The notes under the pieces: generated by a model | Database searches by the model: none | Told to the model about the DNA's origin: nothing | The model's input: only the letters and a program-made list of their open reading frames with translations | Shown: positions 1 to 10,679 of the stretch, in pieces | Layout: each line of letters opens with the position of its first letter | Numbering within the stretch: position 1 is the first letter of the stretch | NCBI GenBank assembly: GCA_035578155.1 | Contig: JAPWDM010000001.1 | Location: forward strand, 83,489,650 to 83,553,649 | DNA: 64,000 bases | Direction: 5' to 3' | DNA from: Brachynemurus nebulosus | Taxonomy: Eukaryota; Arthropoda; Insecta; Neuroptera; Myrmeleontidae | Made by a program: the position numbers and the translations under genes

Positions 1-147
1 AACCTAACCTAACCTAACCTAACCTAACCAAAATTATATTTTATTTTTTAAAATTTATACAAACCTAACCTAACCTAACCTAACCTAACCTAACCAAAAT
101 TATATTTTATTTTTTAAAATTTATACAAACCTAACCTAACCTAACCA
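1..147. repeat. Telomeric-type (CCTAA)n arrays with AT-rich spacers
   Basis: Runs of AACCT units, the C-rich strand of the insect telomere repeat TTAGG, occupy about 1-28, 62-94 and 128-147. They are separated by two nearly identical AT-rich spacers of about 33 bases, so the higher-order period is about 66 bases. C-rich repeats at the 5' edge of the plus strand are the orientation expected at the left end of a chromosome. The spacers argue for a subtelomeric or interstitial mixed array rather than pure telomerase product. The window edge prevents seeing what lies to the left. Confidence 0.85.
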
Positions 148-220
148 TAATTATAGAAAAGAAATGAATATGATATTTGTAAATACATAAGCGAAAATGA
201 CCTATTTGTTAATATCTTAA

Positions 221-340
221 TATGTAGATTAATGTTATTTAACAATAAGTGTTACCAATTTAACCTATTAACTAGTATTTTATGTAGGTTAATGTTAATT
301 AACGATAAGTGTTACCAATTTAACCTATTAACTAACTTTA
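221..340. repeat. 60-bp tandem duplication next to the telomeric array
   Basis: Positions 221-280 and 281-340 are two adjacent copies of a 60-base unit starting TATGTAG and containing AAGTGTTACCAATTTAACC, with a handful of differences. The rest of 148-500 is AT-rich and shows no gene. The open frame through here is a by-product of the repeat and looks non-coding. Confidence 0.8.
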
Positions 341-500
341 CCTATTATTATATGATAGATCTTAGGTTGGGTTTGATTAGTTTGAATTTGTTTATAATTT
401 ATTGGATATTGAATATTGAATTCCGAAGCAGCGTACACAAACTAATTAATTACATTAGTCAATTACTTATAGATGATAAAAAAAAAAGGAAATCTATTGA

Positions 501-617
501 CAACAACACATGGTGTTCCATAACTGGTCACCCATGAAAGTACTTACCATGCCCGATGTTGCTTAACTTCAGTGATCGAACGAGAACCGGTGTTTTCAAC
601 ATGGTATGATCGTTGTC
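501..617 (-). pseudogene. 5S rRNA-like sequence, probably a pseudogene or 5S-derived retroposon
   Basis: Read on the minus strand, this is recognisable 5S ribosomal RNA over nearly its whole length of about 117 bases. It includes GGTTCTCGTTCGATCACTGA, an internal box A-like AAGTTAAGCAAC, and a box C-like stretch ending CATGGGTGACC. Several positions differ from usual insect 5S, many looking like C-to-T or G-to-A changes, and the 3' quarter is most altered. A run of ten T residues on the minus strand follows at about 490-478, which would end RNA polymerase III transcription. A single diverged copy beside a telomeric array is more likely a relic or a 5S-derived SINE head than a working gene. 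Confidence 0.75.
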
Positions 618-680
618 TGATTGTGGATACGATATTTGTAAAAATATATAGTTTTACTAGTAATACCAGTAATAATAATG

Positions 681-960
681 TCTAATTCTAAGTTGATTTA
701 TTAATAAATATATTTTATTACTACACTGAAAGGTTTTTTTTTTTTTTTTAATTTTACAGCTATATTTAGATATACTTTCCACGTTAAATTTGTCCCATTT
801 AGTAATGATAAGATATATTTTATTGATAATGTATAAAACTAATTTAATTTATTAATAAATATACTTTATTACTGTACTTAAAAGCTTTTTTTTTTATTTC
901 ATAGTTACCTCTAAATATACTTTCGACATCCAATCTATCCTATTAATTATCCATCTTTAA
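681..960. repeat. Diverged direct duplication of about 150 bp
   Basis: The segment starting near 681 (TTGATTTATTAATAAATATA, T-run, then ATATACTTTCCACG) recurs starting near 836 (TTAATTTATTAATAAATATA, T-run, then ATATACTTTCGACA). The two copies are diverged and carry different T-run lengths. No coding content was seen between 620 and 1190. Confidence 0.6.
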
Positions 961-1194
961 TTCTATTAATTATTCTAAAATTTTTGTTTGTAATATGTTT
1001 TTATATTTATATTTATTGTTGCTCAAATTACCTCTTACAAATTTCATTGCCCAAATAACCCCGCTCTACCCTATGCGGTTTTCGGAACTCCTACTCCTGC
1101 GGCTTTCGGAATATTACCTACGGCCCTGACTCTGGCTTGGTACATAAATTTTCACCAACACAGACAAACAACAACATATCTGTGAGAGGAGAAC

Positions 1195-1270
1195 CCCACT
1201 AAATCGTTGACGTCACTACGTAAAATCGGAGTACGTACTATTGGATGGCCACTGTATTTATTTATATGGT
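1195..1270 (+). repeat. Fragment of the foldback repeat family found at 43-47 kb
   Basis: The stretch TGACGTCACTACGTAAAATC followed by GGAGTACGTACTATTGGATG closely matches 43331-43385 on the same strand and 46795-46855 on the opposite strand. It is therefore an isolated piece of the repeat that forms the large foldback cluster further right. Confidence 0.7.
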
Positions 1271-3800
1271 CGTTTTTCGGTACTTCGATTTTCTAATTTG
1301 GTAGGCAGCCATTCTTTTGTTACGGACGTAACATTTACACGCCTTCTCATAAGATAAAAAAAACTTATTTTTTTCCTATAAATTTTCAATACGAAGCAGA
1401 TAGACAAATGTGTACACAATTTTTATACTGAATATAAAATACATAACATTAGTTTTAATGCTAGACCTAATAAAGTTGATGTTACGGATGTGACGTGAAA
1501 AGCACTTCGATCCTGTGTTCTAACATACTGTTACAACTAGTGTTGCCACCCCTAATTATTAAAATCTGCGGGTTTTTTGCGGTACACTTTGACTGTAAGC
1601 GGTTTTGGGTGATTTTTGCAGCCTCTGTCGGCGAGTCTGTTGAAAATAATCTGGCAGCCCTAATTATCATTTAAAAAGGTTCACTCCTTACTTCTATAAA
1701 AGTTTATATTGATTAACCCACTATTACAAATGATACTTAAACTTTTAGTAGTTTTCTGTTATGGACGTGACATTAATAATTGATTTTGGTATTAATTAAA
1801 AAAACCAGTGAAAACTTAATAAATCAAAATGAAAATTCCCACACTTGAGGAGAAAACACCTAATATACCAATATTGCTAGCAATGTACCTAGTCTATAAG
1901 AAGAATTCGTCGCTAACAAAGAGAGACAGACAATACAAAAATAGTATTATACCATTTCTGTTCTGCGCATGTCTAGTGGTTCACTTTAAAAGTATTAAGC
2001 AAACTCATTCATATTTTTATTGTTTAAATTTTTAACTCACGAATGACAATTTTATTTATCCAAATAATAAATAAATACATTTATTCCTTATTAAATAACA
2101 ACTTTGTAATTTATACTCGTTCTTCATAATGAAAACTTAAGTGGATAAAATGGAGGTATTTTTGAAATTGTCAGCGCATGTGGACAATCAAAATAGGTAC
2201 TCTAAATAAAAAGAGAGAGTGATATTGTCTGCACTCTAATGTTCAACCTCCGACCAAAAATGCAAATAGGTAGCGGCAGGGATATGGTATAAAAATAATA
2301 CATACATATATGAGAAAACCATATATGTATTATAACTATATGGCCAATCCCTATAAGAAGCAGTGGTTCCGATGAAGTGAGACGGATAGACATCGGGTAG
2401 AGGCACTTCAGTTGTTTTGCGTAGATGCATCAATTAGTGTTTACCGTGTTTACTGTTCAGATTGGTTCATATTACCACCAAAAAAATCGCATTTGCGCAA
2501 AACGAACAAAATACTTCCAAATCTGCACCGTAATGTTGGGACGTTTTTTTCATATCCATTTGGCTATATATGTATACTACATATATGGAGAAAACATCAA
2601 TCTTCTTGAACATAACCTCAATTAGTTTGGAGGGAAATAATTAACAGTGTATTAGCGGTATCAGCTGTCCAAAAAAAAAAAAAAAAAAAAAACAATATAT
2701 TTGGTTACATTAAGCCAGTAAGAATGCTTCAACTTCAAAGCTAAAAAAAAAAAAAATTCACTCAGCAAAATATTATTAGTTATATTTAAATTAGATATTT
2801 TGATAGGCTTTATTAAGGGTTATATTAGGAAATTCAGAAATTAATTTTTTTTTTCCTTGCATATATCTGCAAGGTGTATGCAGAGAACACAGATGTTACG
2901 TGTATGTTTGAAAAGAATGGCTGTAGGACGCACTCCCAGCTTGAATTCTTCCTCCAGAAAACCTCCGCCTTTTCGCCCCACAATGGAAGTTGACTACACT
3001 TTGATCTTTTTCGACCTCCTACACATCATTTTTGACACATAAACAATATTATTTGACATGGTGTCCGTACAGTTTCAGGTACTGTACACTACACAATCCC
3101 CATATCATCAATCAGTTTGAGCTACTCCATTGCATAAAAATATAAAATATTTTGGCTGCTACCGAATTTGTTCCTAATTTAGAATATGATTCAAACGAAT
3201 CTTTGATATCATTACAACATATTTTAACAATCGATAGTTCCTTTTAGAGGGTTATTCCTTGTCGAAAATTAAAGGGGGTATTCCATGTAAACAAAAGCTC
3301 TTAGGCCTTTCCTTAAAAAGTTACACGCTTTCAAAAATGAGGAAAAACTTTACTGAAAGGTAATTACTGAAAAGTTAAAGCAATGGCATTTTGTGGGAGT
3401 GTTCTACCAATAAAAAAGCTACCTATAAAATCTTTTTTAATTTTGTTGTGATCTTTTAAAGGGATGAATTTTATAAAATTATATTTTATAAAATATAAGT
3501 AAAAATTTACTTAAAAAAAAAAAAAAAAACTTTAAATGTGTTTTGTTCGAAATTGCGCAAATCCTAGCTCAAAAACTTTTTATCCGATTTTAATAAGACA
3601 TGGCTCATTTTGTTTATTGTTATCCCTATTGTGCATCCTCCCATTAACCTGGTGATTTTTTTTCTTTTTTAGACACTTAAAAGTGCGGGAAAATGAGGCT
3701 GTTTTTAATTTTTTTTTAGAAATACGCGCAATTTTTCGAAATTATGCTTTACTCCCGGTTTTTTTTTTTGGGGGAGGGGGGAGGAATGCACAATTCCATA
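1271..3800. other. Intergenic AT-rich stretch without a recognisable gene
   Basis: I see only homopolymer runs (for example the A-run at 2671-2691), short open frames without family resemblance, and no target duplications or terminal repeats that I could pair with confidence. Nothing supports a gene here. Confidence 0.5.
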
Positions 3801-3807
3801 TATCTAT

Positions 3808-3967
3808 TGGCGACGCAAAGATTCTCACTCGCACCTCTGGTGGTAAAATTAGAACTAGCATCAAGTAAAAATATACGTATACGATTACCCGTAAACAAAA
3901 ATTTTTACTTGATACAGCTTTTAATTTAAAAAACCAGGAGCGCTTACGTAATCTTTGCGTCGCCAAT
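3808..3967. mobile_element. Foldback MITE of about 160 bp
   Basis: The ends TTGGCGACGCAAAGATT (about 3809) and AATCTTTGCGTCGCCAA (ending about 3965) are perfect inverted repeats. A second inner pair, ATCAAGTAAAAAT at about 3860 and ATTTTTACTTGAT at about 3900, makes most of the element fold on itself. It has no coding capacity. A decayed relative lies at about 9902-10085. Confidence 0.75.
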
Positions 3968-4210
3968 ATAAAAATATCATTTAATTTTTTTTTTCAGATG
4001 TACTGAAGAGGCTCTATCATTTACGTACATTTGGGTTGTTGTTTTTTTTTACGTCAACTTCAACGCCCTCTATATTAGAGAAAGAAAATTATAATTAAAG
4101 AAAAAATTTTTTTTATAAAATATAGATCCTGTTATCATATGTAACAAAATTAAGCTCTAAAAATAAGTTTTCCAATATTAATAGATTTGAGCGTTACTTT
4201 ATGGTATTCT

Positions 4211-4314
4211 CTATTTGTAAATAATAAACAAATATTTTACTTTGCAAAATACCACTTTTATTTTTGAAACTGTGACAATATTGTTTCGAACCGTTAGTTC
4301 ATTTTCAAACAGAA
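4211..4314. repeat. Left arm of an inverted repeat around the Penelope/gypsy fragment block
   Basis: This roughly 104-base stretch runs from ATTTGTAAATAATAAACAAA to TTCATTTTCAAACAG. Its reverse complement recurs to the right, but there it is split: the inner half is at 5077-5130 and the outer half at 9724-9780, separated by a LINE. The outer 45 bases match exactly, and the inner half differs mainly by an extra AAC in the right arm. The arms enclose 4315-5076. Partial inverted copies with terminal repeats are common for Penelope-like elements, but that assignment is inference. Confidence 0.75.
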
Positions 4315-4559
4315 TAAAAAATTATTTTCGATACATGCCCTTATATACTAATTTTATCTACCTATACTTATGAAGGGGAGTGGTATATGGTGTGGAACTG
4401 GAAGGGCGGGGGTAGTGGGAGAATCCGAAAAACAAGAAAAACAAGATTACATTACATGTGACAAATGCGAGGAAACACGGGACAAAAGATTGAAATTGAC
4501 AAACAAATAATATTACAGAAAAATACAGTTTTAAAAGCTTAATTAAATTATAATATTGA

Positions 4560-4812
4560 AAATAAAGTTGAACTGTAGATATCGGTGTAGTCATTTAAAA
4601 GGTGATCGGAGTTATGTTTATTTATTTCTATTGCTTCTAGGATTGTTAACTTCTGTCCTTTGTTTGCCTCGTCTAGCACGGTAATTTCCCGTTCTGGTGT
4701 GTGTCCGGTGTCAATTAAATGCCTCGCAAAAGCAGAGTCGGATTTCTTATTCCTATAGGATCTGAAATGCTCTGCTCTCCGGGTTTCAAAGTTTCTGCCA
4801 GGGATGTTTTAT
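4560..4812 (-). pseudogene. Penelope-like element fragment, GIY-YIG endonuclease C-terminal part
   Basis: Minus-strand translation gives GRNFETRRAEHFRSYRNKKS, followed closely by SAFARHLIDTGHTPE and then a LEAIEINKH...LLNDYTDIY tail. This pattern (an arginine/histidine helix, the SAFA-HL-TGH motif, then the LE..EI.KH helix) is typical of the GIY-YIG nuclease end of Penelope-like retroelements. The frame is lost upstream of about 4812 (an in-frame TAA), and the reverse transcriptase domain is absent, so this is a 5'-truncated relic. The longer open frame at 4715-4921 on the same strand is in another frame and has no family resemblance. Confidence 0.7.
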
Positions 4813-4915
4813 GACAAACATCCCTTATTAATGTAGTGAACCTACCCATAAATAAATTGGTTTCTGCGTCTGAGACATAAGAAAATACTTTTACTCTAGA
4901 ACTCTGATCGATACC

Positions 4916-5073
4916 GAACAAAAGTACTCAACCATTGAGAAAGAACTATTTGCCATAATATGGGCAACAAAATACTTTCGCCCTTATTTGTTCGGCAGAA
5001 AGTTTAAAATCATAACGGATCACAAGCCTTTGACGTGGTTAATGTCCCTCAAGGAGCCTAATAGTAAATTAGT
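4916..5073 (+). pseudogene. Ty3/gypsy RNase H fragment related to the errantivirus in this window
   Basis: Plus-strand translation reads through about 52 codons including [20 protein letters not shown] and [19 protein letters not shown]. It closely parallels the RNase H region of the intact errantivirus at about 22665-22825 but has several residue and many base differences, so it comes from a related, older element. It begins and ends abruptly, with inverted-repeat sequence directly following at 5077. It abuts the Penelope-like fragment on the opposite strand. Confidence 0.85.
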
Positions 5074-5076
5074 TCT

Positions 5077-5130
5077 GTTTGAAAATGAACTAACAACGGT
5101 TCGAAACAATATTGTCACAGTTTAAAAAAT
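5077..5130. repeat. Inner half of the right inverted-repeat arm
   Basis: CTGTTTGAAAATGAACTAAC onward is the reverse complement of 4262-4314. The arm stops at about 5130, where the poly(T) end of the LINE begins, and resumes at about 9724 on the other side of the LINE. Confidence 0.8.
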
Positions 5131-5278
5131 TTTTTTTTAACATCCTTGTTAATCGATTATCAGTTCTAAATAGAACTATAAATCGAGCGATGATAGAATA
5201 TAACGGAAATGGTGATTACCCACTGGTAATCACTCAAAATAAATTATATACTAAATATAATATACTATTCATTAAAAG

Positions 5279-7966
5279 CTAAATAAATCTATATCTTAAT
5301 TCTAAAATATTCTGTCGATTGAGTCTATACAAAGAGTCACTATTGTCAAGTAAGTTAAGGGCACACACATTAGGGTGATTTTCTAGGCGATGAATGTATT
5401 TATCACTGTATCGTACTATTTCCTCACGCACTGTGGGCACTTGAAGACTACGATGTATGTCATCGTTACGCACGTACCACGGGGAAGCACTTATGGCTCG
5501 TAGCACTTTAGACTGAAATCGTTGCAATATCTCAATATTGCTAACACTAGCAGTACCCCAAAGTTGAATACCATAAGTCCATACTGGTTTGATAACACTT
5601 TTATAAACTAGCACTTTGTTTCTTAAGAACAACTTTGATTTATGACCTAGAAGCCAATAGTACTTAGAAAACTTAACATTTAGTTGCTTGCGTTTAGTCC
5701 AAATATGTTTACGCCATGTTAGTTTTCTATCTAGATGCATACCTAGATATTTAGCTTCAGTAGCTAATGGTAACACTACATCATTCAAACTAACTGCAGG
5801 GCAGGTTCCTTTTCTCGTAGTAAATGTAACTTGCACTGATTTCGTTTCATTTACTCGAATACGCCATTTATGTAACCATTCCTGTATTCGACGCAGGCTA
5901 GATTGTAACTTTTGTGATGCAACATTTGGATCTTTATCAGTAGCTAGGATAGCAGTATCATCAGCAAATGTTGCAGTAGTATTTTCTTCATCAACCGGCA
6001 GATCTGCAGTATATATAAGATAAAGAATAGGCCCTGGAACACTACCTTGTGGTACACCGGAACGGGCTGGAAACATTTCTGATATTTCACTCTGAAACTT
6101 TACATGAAAGTAACGATCTGACAAATAAGATTTCAGTATTAAGTAAAATGATTCAGGAATATTTTTCCTTAATTTATACAATAAACCAGTATGCCATACT
6201 TTGTCAAATGCTTGACTCACGTCGAGAAAAGCTGCTGTACAATATTTTTTTTCTTAAAAAGAGCGATTGATCGTATTGACTACACGATGAACTTGTTCGA
6301 CGGTTGAATGTTTTGCGCGAAAACCAAACTGATGATCTGGAATAATTTTAAGGTTATCGAGGACTCGATGCAGTCTTCTGAGAAATAACTTTTCGAACAT
6401 TTTGGATAAAACGGGGAGTAAACTGATTGGTCTGTACGACGTCACCTCATTTACTGGCTTCCCCGGCTTTTGTATTAAGATGATCTGAGCTAATTTCCAA
6501 ATAGCAGGGAAATATTTTAGTCTTAAAATGGCATTAAAAATTAAATTTATCATCATAATACCTTTATTAGGCAATTCTCTTAGAATCCTAACTGTGACAA
6601 GATCATAGCCAGGAGCTTTCTTTATATTTAATTCATTCCAGATCAATCTTTTAATTTCCTTTGGCGAAAAAGGTTCAACTGAGACAGTTGGCTCTGGAGA
6701 TGCTTCTAAAAGTTGAGTTTCTTCAATATTTAAGTTGTCTCCGTGATTGGGTTGAAAAACTTCAGATAGAGTTTCAGCAAAAAGTTCTGCCTTTTCTCGT
6801 GCACTTTTTGCCCAGCTTCCATTATTTCCACGAAGTGGTGGTATTTGTTGTTGTGGCTGTTTAATGTGCTTAGTAGCTTTCCAGAGGGAGTAGTCAGATG
6901 CTTCAGTTGGGCAAAGATTTTCGAGATAATCTTCAAGAGCATCCTGTTTTAATTTATTCAGTAATCGCTTTAACTTTTGGGATATTCTGTTAAAACGATT
7001 TTTGTCTCCTGGAAACCTGGTCTGTTGCCATATTCTTCTTAGCCTCCGTTTTTCTAAAATCAAGTCCTTAACTGTACCTGGTGAGGTAACTTTGACACCT
7101 GAATTATTGCCAATGTCTGGAGTGGATTCACAAGCAGCAGATTGAATGATATTAGTAAAATTTACCACTGCTTGATCTAATTCTAATTCTGACTTTAAGG
7201 ATGTTTTTAAGGTAATTTTTTTGTCAATATAATTTCGAAAGTAATCCCAGTCCGTGTGCTTATTGAACAGAACAGGTGTTTTCTCTTTATGGATTAATTT
7301 AGTGCTAACTGTAAGCAGAACAGGTGAATGGTCCGATGATAAGTCAAAACACGACTTTATCTCCATGTATCTATTAGACATATTTTTCGTAACAAATAGG
7401 TCCAACAAATCTGGAATTTTATTTAAATCAGATGGCCAATAAGTTGGTTCACCCGTAGATAGATGATTCAGATTGCTTTCATCGATAACTTTTAGAAGAT
7501 TTCTACCTTTAGGGTTGATGAGTCTAGAACCCCAATGCGTGTGCTTAGCATTGTAGTCACCGCCTGAGATAAATCGATTTCCAAGGATGTTGAAAAAATT
7601 TTGAAACATATCCTGGCTGATTGCATATCTTGGAGGACAATACACAGCAGAAAAAGTTATTGGTCCAATCCAATCTTCCACCACTACGCTTGTTGCTTGA
7701 AGGTATTCTTCGTTATTTTTTTGTAGCTCGTGATGCTTTAAGCTGTTTTTAATTATAATCGCTGTACCACCGTGGCCTCTACCACTAGGATGTTTCATAT
7801 CATACACAGTATAGTTTCTTATTTTAAGATAACTTCTCTGAGTAAATCTTGTTTCAGATATTAGGGCTATATCTATGTCATGATCTTGAAGGAATGTTTC
7901 AAGTTCCAGACGACGGTTTAACAAACCATTTGCATTCCATAAAACGATATTTATGGATAGAGCCAT
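5279..7966 (-). pseudogene. LINE ORF2: endonuclease plus reverse transcriptase, one in-frame stop
   Basis: The frame from ATG at 7966 to the stop at 5279 covers 896 codons, broken once by TAA at 6256-6254 (about codon 571). The first part is an apurinic-type endonuclease: LWNANGL near the start, the SETR motif, GGDYNAKHTHWGS and SSDHSPVL. The middle carries reverse transcriptase motifs YRPISLLPVLSKMFEKL and HQFGFRAKHSTVEQVHRV. After the stop come LDVSQAFDKVW, GVPQGSVPGPILYLIY and the catalytic FADD box (A-TFADDTAIL). Order and spacing fit the Jockey clade. The stop lies between two conserved reverse transcriptase blocks, so both shorter pieces would be inactive. The reaction of the intact family is target-primed reverse transcription after endonuclease nicking. 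Confidence 0.92.
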
Positions 7967-7969
7967 TTT

Positions 7970-9421
7970 TTATTTCATTTTAGCAACCAGCGCTGTTAAT
8001 AGATTAACCATCACGCTATTTTGTTTCATAAGATCTCGAAACATTTCTTTCAGCTCCGAAAATGACTGCTTCATAAAAGCGATTAAATCTTGGTTTGTAT
8101 TATGTTCAGTGGCGGCTTCAATAATGTTAGTGGAGGGCAAATCTCCAACTGCTTGTGCATAGGTGAAGTTTTCTCTCACGTAGTTCGGAGATGGAGCTCG
8201 TGAGATCAAGTTGGATTCAGTAGGCTGCTTTCTTCTTAATGGTGGGTAACGTTTTTCTAAAAGTTTTTTGTAAACGATACAACCTTTATAATTTGCTGGA
8301 TGATTTTCACCACAGTTAACACAAACAGCAGGGATATCTCAGCTTTTTTTCTCGCACGCACTTGTCTGGTGATTTCCAGTACACTTTACACATCTATAAA
8401 TACGTCCACAGTTGTTTTGGGTGTGACCAAATCTCTGGCATCTTTTACATTGCGGAATTTCCCTTTTTTTATTAGGTGGTTCAAATTTTACAATTTTATT
8501 TCCCATTTTTGTGACCTGGTAAATTGGTTTGTTATTTTCATTATTCTTCAGATCAATAAAGAACAAAGGTAAAGGTTCTTTGGTCTTAGCATGTTTTATA
8601 TTGGATACGTTTTCTACAACGTATCCAAGTTCGGCAAGATCAGCAGCTATTTCTTCTTGTGTGGTGGAGTGATGAACATTCCTCATAACAACTCGAAAAG
8701 GTAGTTCTTGTCTTAAGCGATGAGTGTAATAATTTACATTACGTGATTTAAAATATGTGATCAACGCGCGGTATGTAGAAACATCTACTGGTATAATTTT
8801 TATTTGCTTATTCATAACTTTAAACAAGCATTTATTAGTAAAGCCATTCGAATTTAGTTCCTGCTCAAATGATTTAAAATTAATAACATTTGTTACAAAA
8901 ATAGGTTGCACAGGTTCTTTTTTATCTTTGGACAAGCTTTCGGTTGGTATATCTGGGTCTTGAGAAACACTTTGGAGAATTTCAAAGCGATTGTTGGTAG
9001 TGACCTCCGTCTCCGAATTTTCCTTCTGCTTAACTCTTCTCTGTTCAGCATCTGGACTTCTCTTTTTTTTACGGGATACTACAACAAAGTCGTTTCCTTG
9101 CCAACTGGGTTTTTGACTGGCTGTTGTATTATTTTCCATCACCGATTTGTCATTCGATTGGTCGTTATCTGGAATGGAGGCCTGCGACGAAGTGCTTAAT
9201 CTTCTTATAGCATTCTGTTTTTCTTGTTCAAATTTTTCGGTTTGGCTTTTATAATTAGAAAGTTTATCCCTTATTTTTCTAATGGCTGATGTATCAGGTA
9301 ACTGTTGATCGCTGTTTACTTCACTTAATTCATCGAACAGTGATTTAGGCGTATTTGATGCAACTGGTAGATAAATATATCTGCTTGTTACATTATCTGA
9401 GCCGCCACTGACTGATTGCAT
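7970..9421 (-). pseudogene. LINE ORF1: Gag-like nucleic-acid-binding protein, one in-frame stop
   Basis: The frame from ATG at 9421 runs 484 codons to TAA at 7972-7970 and is interrupted by TGA at 8341-8339. Before the stop it carries CCHC zinc knuckles (CKRCQRFGHTQNNC and CVKCTGNHQTSAC). In the same frame after the stop lies a further knuckle (CVNCGENHPANYKGC) and a C-terminal helical tail. This layout is usual for Jockey-clade Gag proteins, which bind the element RNA. The N-terminal third is polar and low in complexity. The stop falls between the knuckles, which suggests a point change in a once-coding codon. Confidence 0.9.
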
Positions 9422-9723
9422 AACAAAACACTAATTAGTTCACTATAACTAGGTTATTAGATATTACACGAAAATATTGCCCAATAAGAATAATGAACAA
9501 TTAAAAATAAAAATAAAAAAAGCAAAAATATTAATAAAAGTTAAGTAATTGCTGACTAAGCACTGCAAATATTAGAACGAATTATTGTACAGTAACAATA
9601 ACCTTTATAACTTTTATAAGAATTTGCAAACACAACAATGTTTTTTATTATTAATAATCATAAATAATTATTTAATAATAAACACGTCCGTTTACGATGG
9701 ATAATAGTATCGAACTCTTTGAG

Positions 9724-9780
9724 TTTAAAAATGAAAGTGGTATTTTGCAAAGTAAAATATTTGTTTATTATTTACAAATA
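9724..9780. repeat. Outer half of the right inverted-repeat arm
   Basis: Positions 9736-9780 (AGTGGTATTTTGCAAAGTAA through TATTTACAAATA) are the exact reverse complement of 4211-4255. This is the continuation of the arm interrupted at 5130 by the LINE. The open frame reading across this repeat is not supported as a gene. Confidence 0.8.
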
Positions 9781-9901
9781 AGTTTTCCACTTAAAAAAAA
9801 TTATTTAAAACTTTTTTCAACTTCACTCACTAATAGTACTTTAAAAAAAAATTCACTGCTAAACTTTTTTAACTTTTTTAACTTAACTTTAAATTTCTTT
9901 T

Positions 9902-10085
9902 ATTTCTTTTTTTTTTTTAAATTAGAATCTGTATCAAATAAAAATTTTTGCTACGTGTAATTATCAATAGAATACCTATTATACAAATTATGGGCGGATT
10001 ACTAGATTTTATATCCCCAATTAAACATTTATGCATATATTTTATACGATACTAATTCTAATTTTACCACCAGAGACACGGCTTT
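9902..10085. repeat. Decayed relative of the 160-bp foldback MITE
   Basis: AAATTAGAATCTGTATCAAA and the downstream CTAATTCTAATTTTACCACC with CAGAG, on opposite strands, resemble the inner part of the MITE at 3808-3967. The terminal GGCGACGCAAAG pair is not recognisable. The element is larger and degraded. Confidence 0.45.
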
Positions 10086-10299
10086 AATTAGGTATTTACA
10101 TCATGGCATACTTCGTATACATATTTAATCTACTAACAAATTCTTAATGAATAGTTTTAACCTTATGTAAAGACCAGGCCAATGACGAACAAAATTGTAT
10201 TCATAATGCTAATTTCTTTATACCTATTAAAATTTTTGCCATTTCAACATATTACATTCAATTCTTATCAAAATTCTTTACAATTCTTAATATAATAAA

Positions 10300-10305
<6 letters not shown>

Positions 10306-10342
<37 letters not shown>

Positions 10343-10345
10343 GTA
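10306..10345. repeat. (AAT)n microsatellite
   Basis: About 13 AAT/TAA units in a row. Confidence 0.9.
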
Positions 10346-10384
10346 TAAATAAATAAAATGAATTATATAATTCAATTTATACAG

Positions 10385-10618
10385 ATAAAAATTATATGAG
10401 AATTTTCTGTTATTTTATTTTTTAATTTTTTCTCGTTCCAATAAAAATATTCCTATTGTCATTAAAAACGCAACTTATTCTCATTAAAAAAATTCATTCA
10501 AGTGAATTAACTAAATTCTAAATAACTAACAAAACATTTTTTAACAACTTTCACGTATTATTGTATTAACAAGAAATTTTATCTAAAATCTAGTACAATA
10601 TTACTCTTGTATTTAAAT
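10385..10618. repeat. Dispersed repeat shared with 62712-62921
   Basis: The stretch containing CCAATAAAAATATTCCTATT, ACGCAACTTATTCTCATTAA and ACAAGAAATTTTATCTAAAA recurs in the same orientation at 62712-62921 with scattered differences. Neither copy has a reading frame. The family is unknown. Confidence 0.75.
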
Positions 10619-10679
10619 TAGCACTCTGTGAATAAAATCATATCGTGTACATCTCTATGATACGATGATTCTAGCATAC

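Larger units (their letters stand above)
5131..9720 (-). mobile_element. Full-length Jockey-type LINE with target-site duplication
   Basis: A two-ORF non-LTR retrotransposon lies on the minus strand: 5' leader about 9720-9422, ORF1 9421-7970, ORF2 7966-5279, 3' UTR 5278-5140, and a short A-tail seen as plus-strand T's at about 5131-5139. The sequence AGTTTAAAAA occurs at about 5122-5131 and 9721-9730, a target duplication of about 10 bases. It was inserted into the right arm of an older inverted repeat, because joining the two flanks restores the match to 4211-4314. ORF1 and ORF2 are in the same frame and separated only by TAA AAA ATG. Each ORF has one premature stop, so the copy is close to intact but inactive. 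Confidence 0.88.

Noticed and set aside
2202..2625. Overlapping frames on both strands around 2.2-2.6 kb
   Set aside because: Four short frames overlap in different phases, none has a motif, and no splice structure links them.
4715..4921. A 68-codon minus-strand frame as a gene
   Set aside because: It overlaps the Penelope-like endonuclease fragment in another frame, and only the latter has family motifs.
9697..9960. An 87-codon plus-strand frame
   Set aside because: Its first part is the inverted-repeat arm and the rest is poly-Phe/Leu from T-runs.
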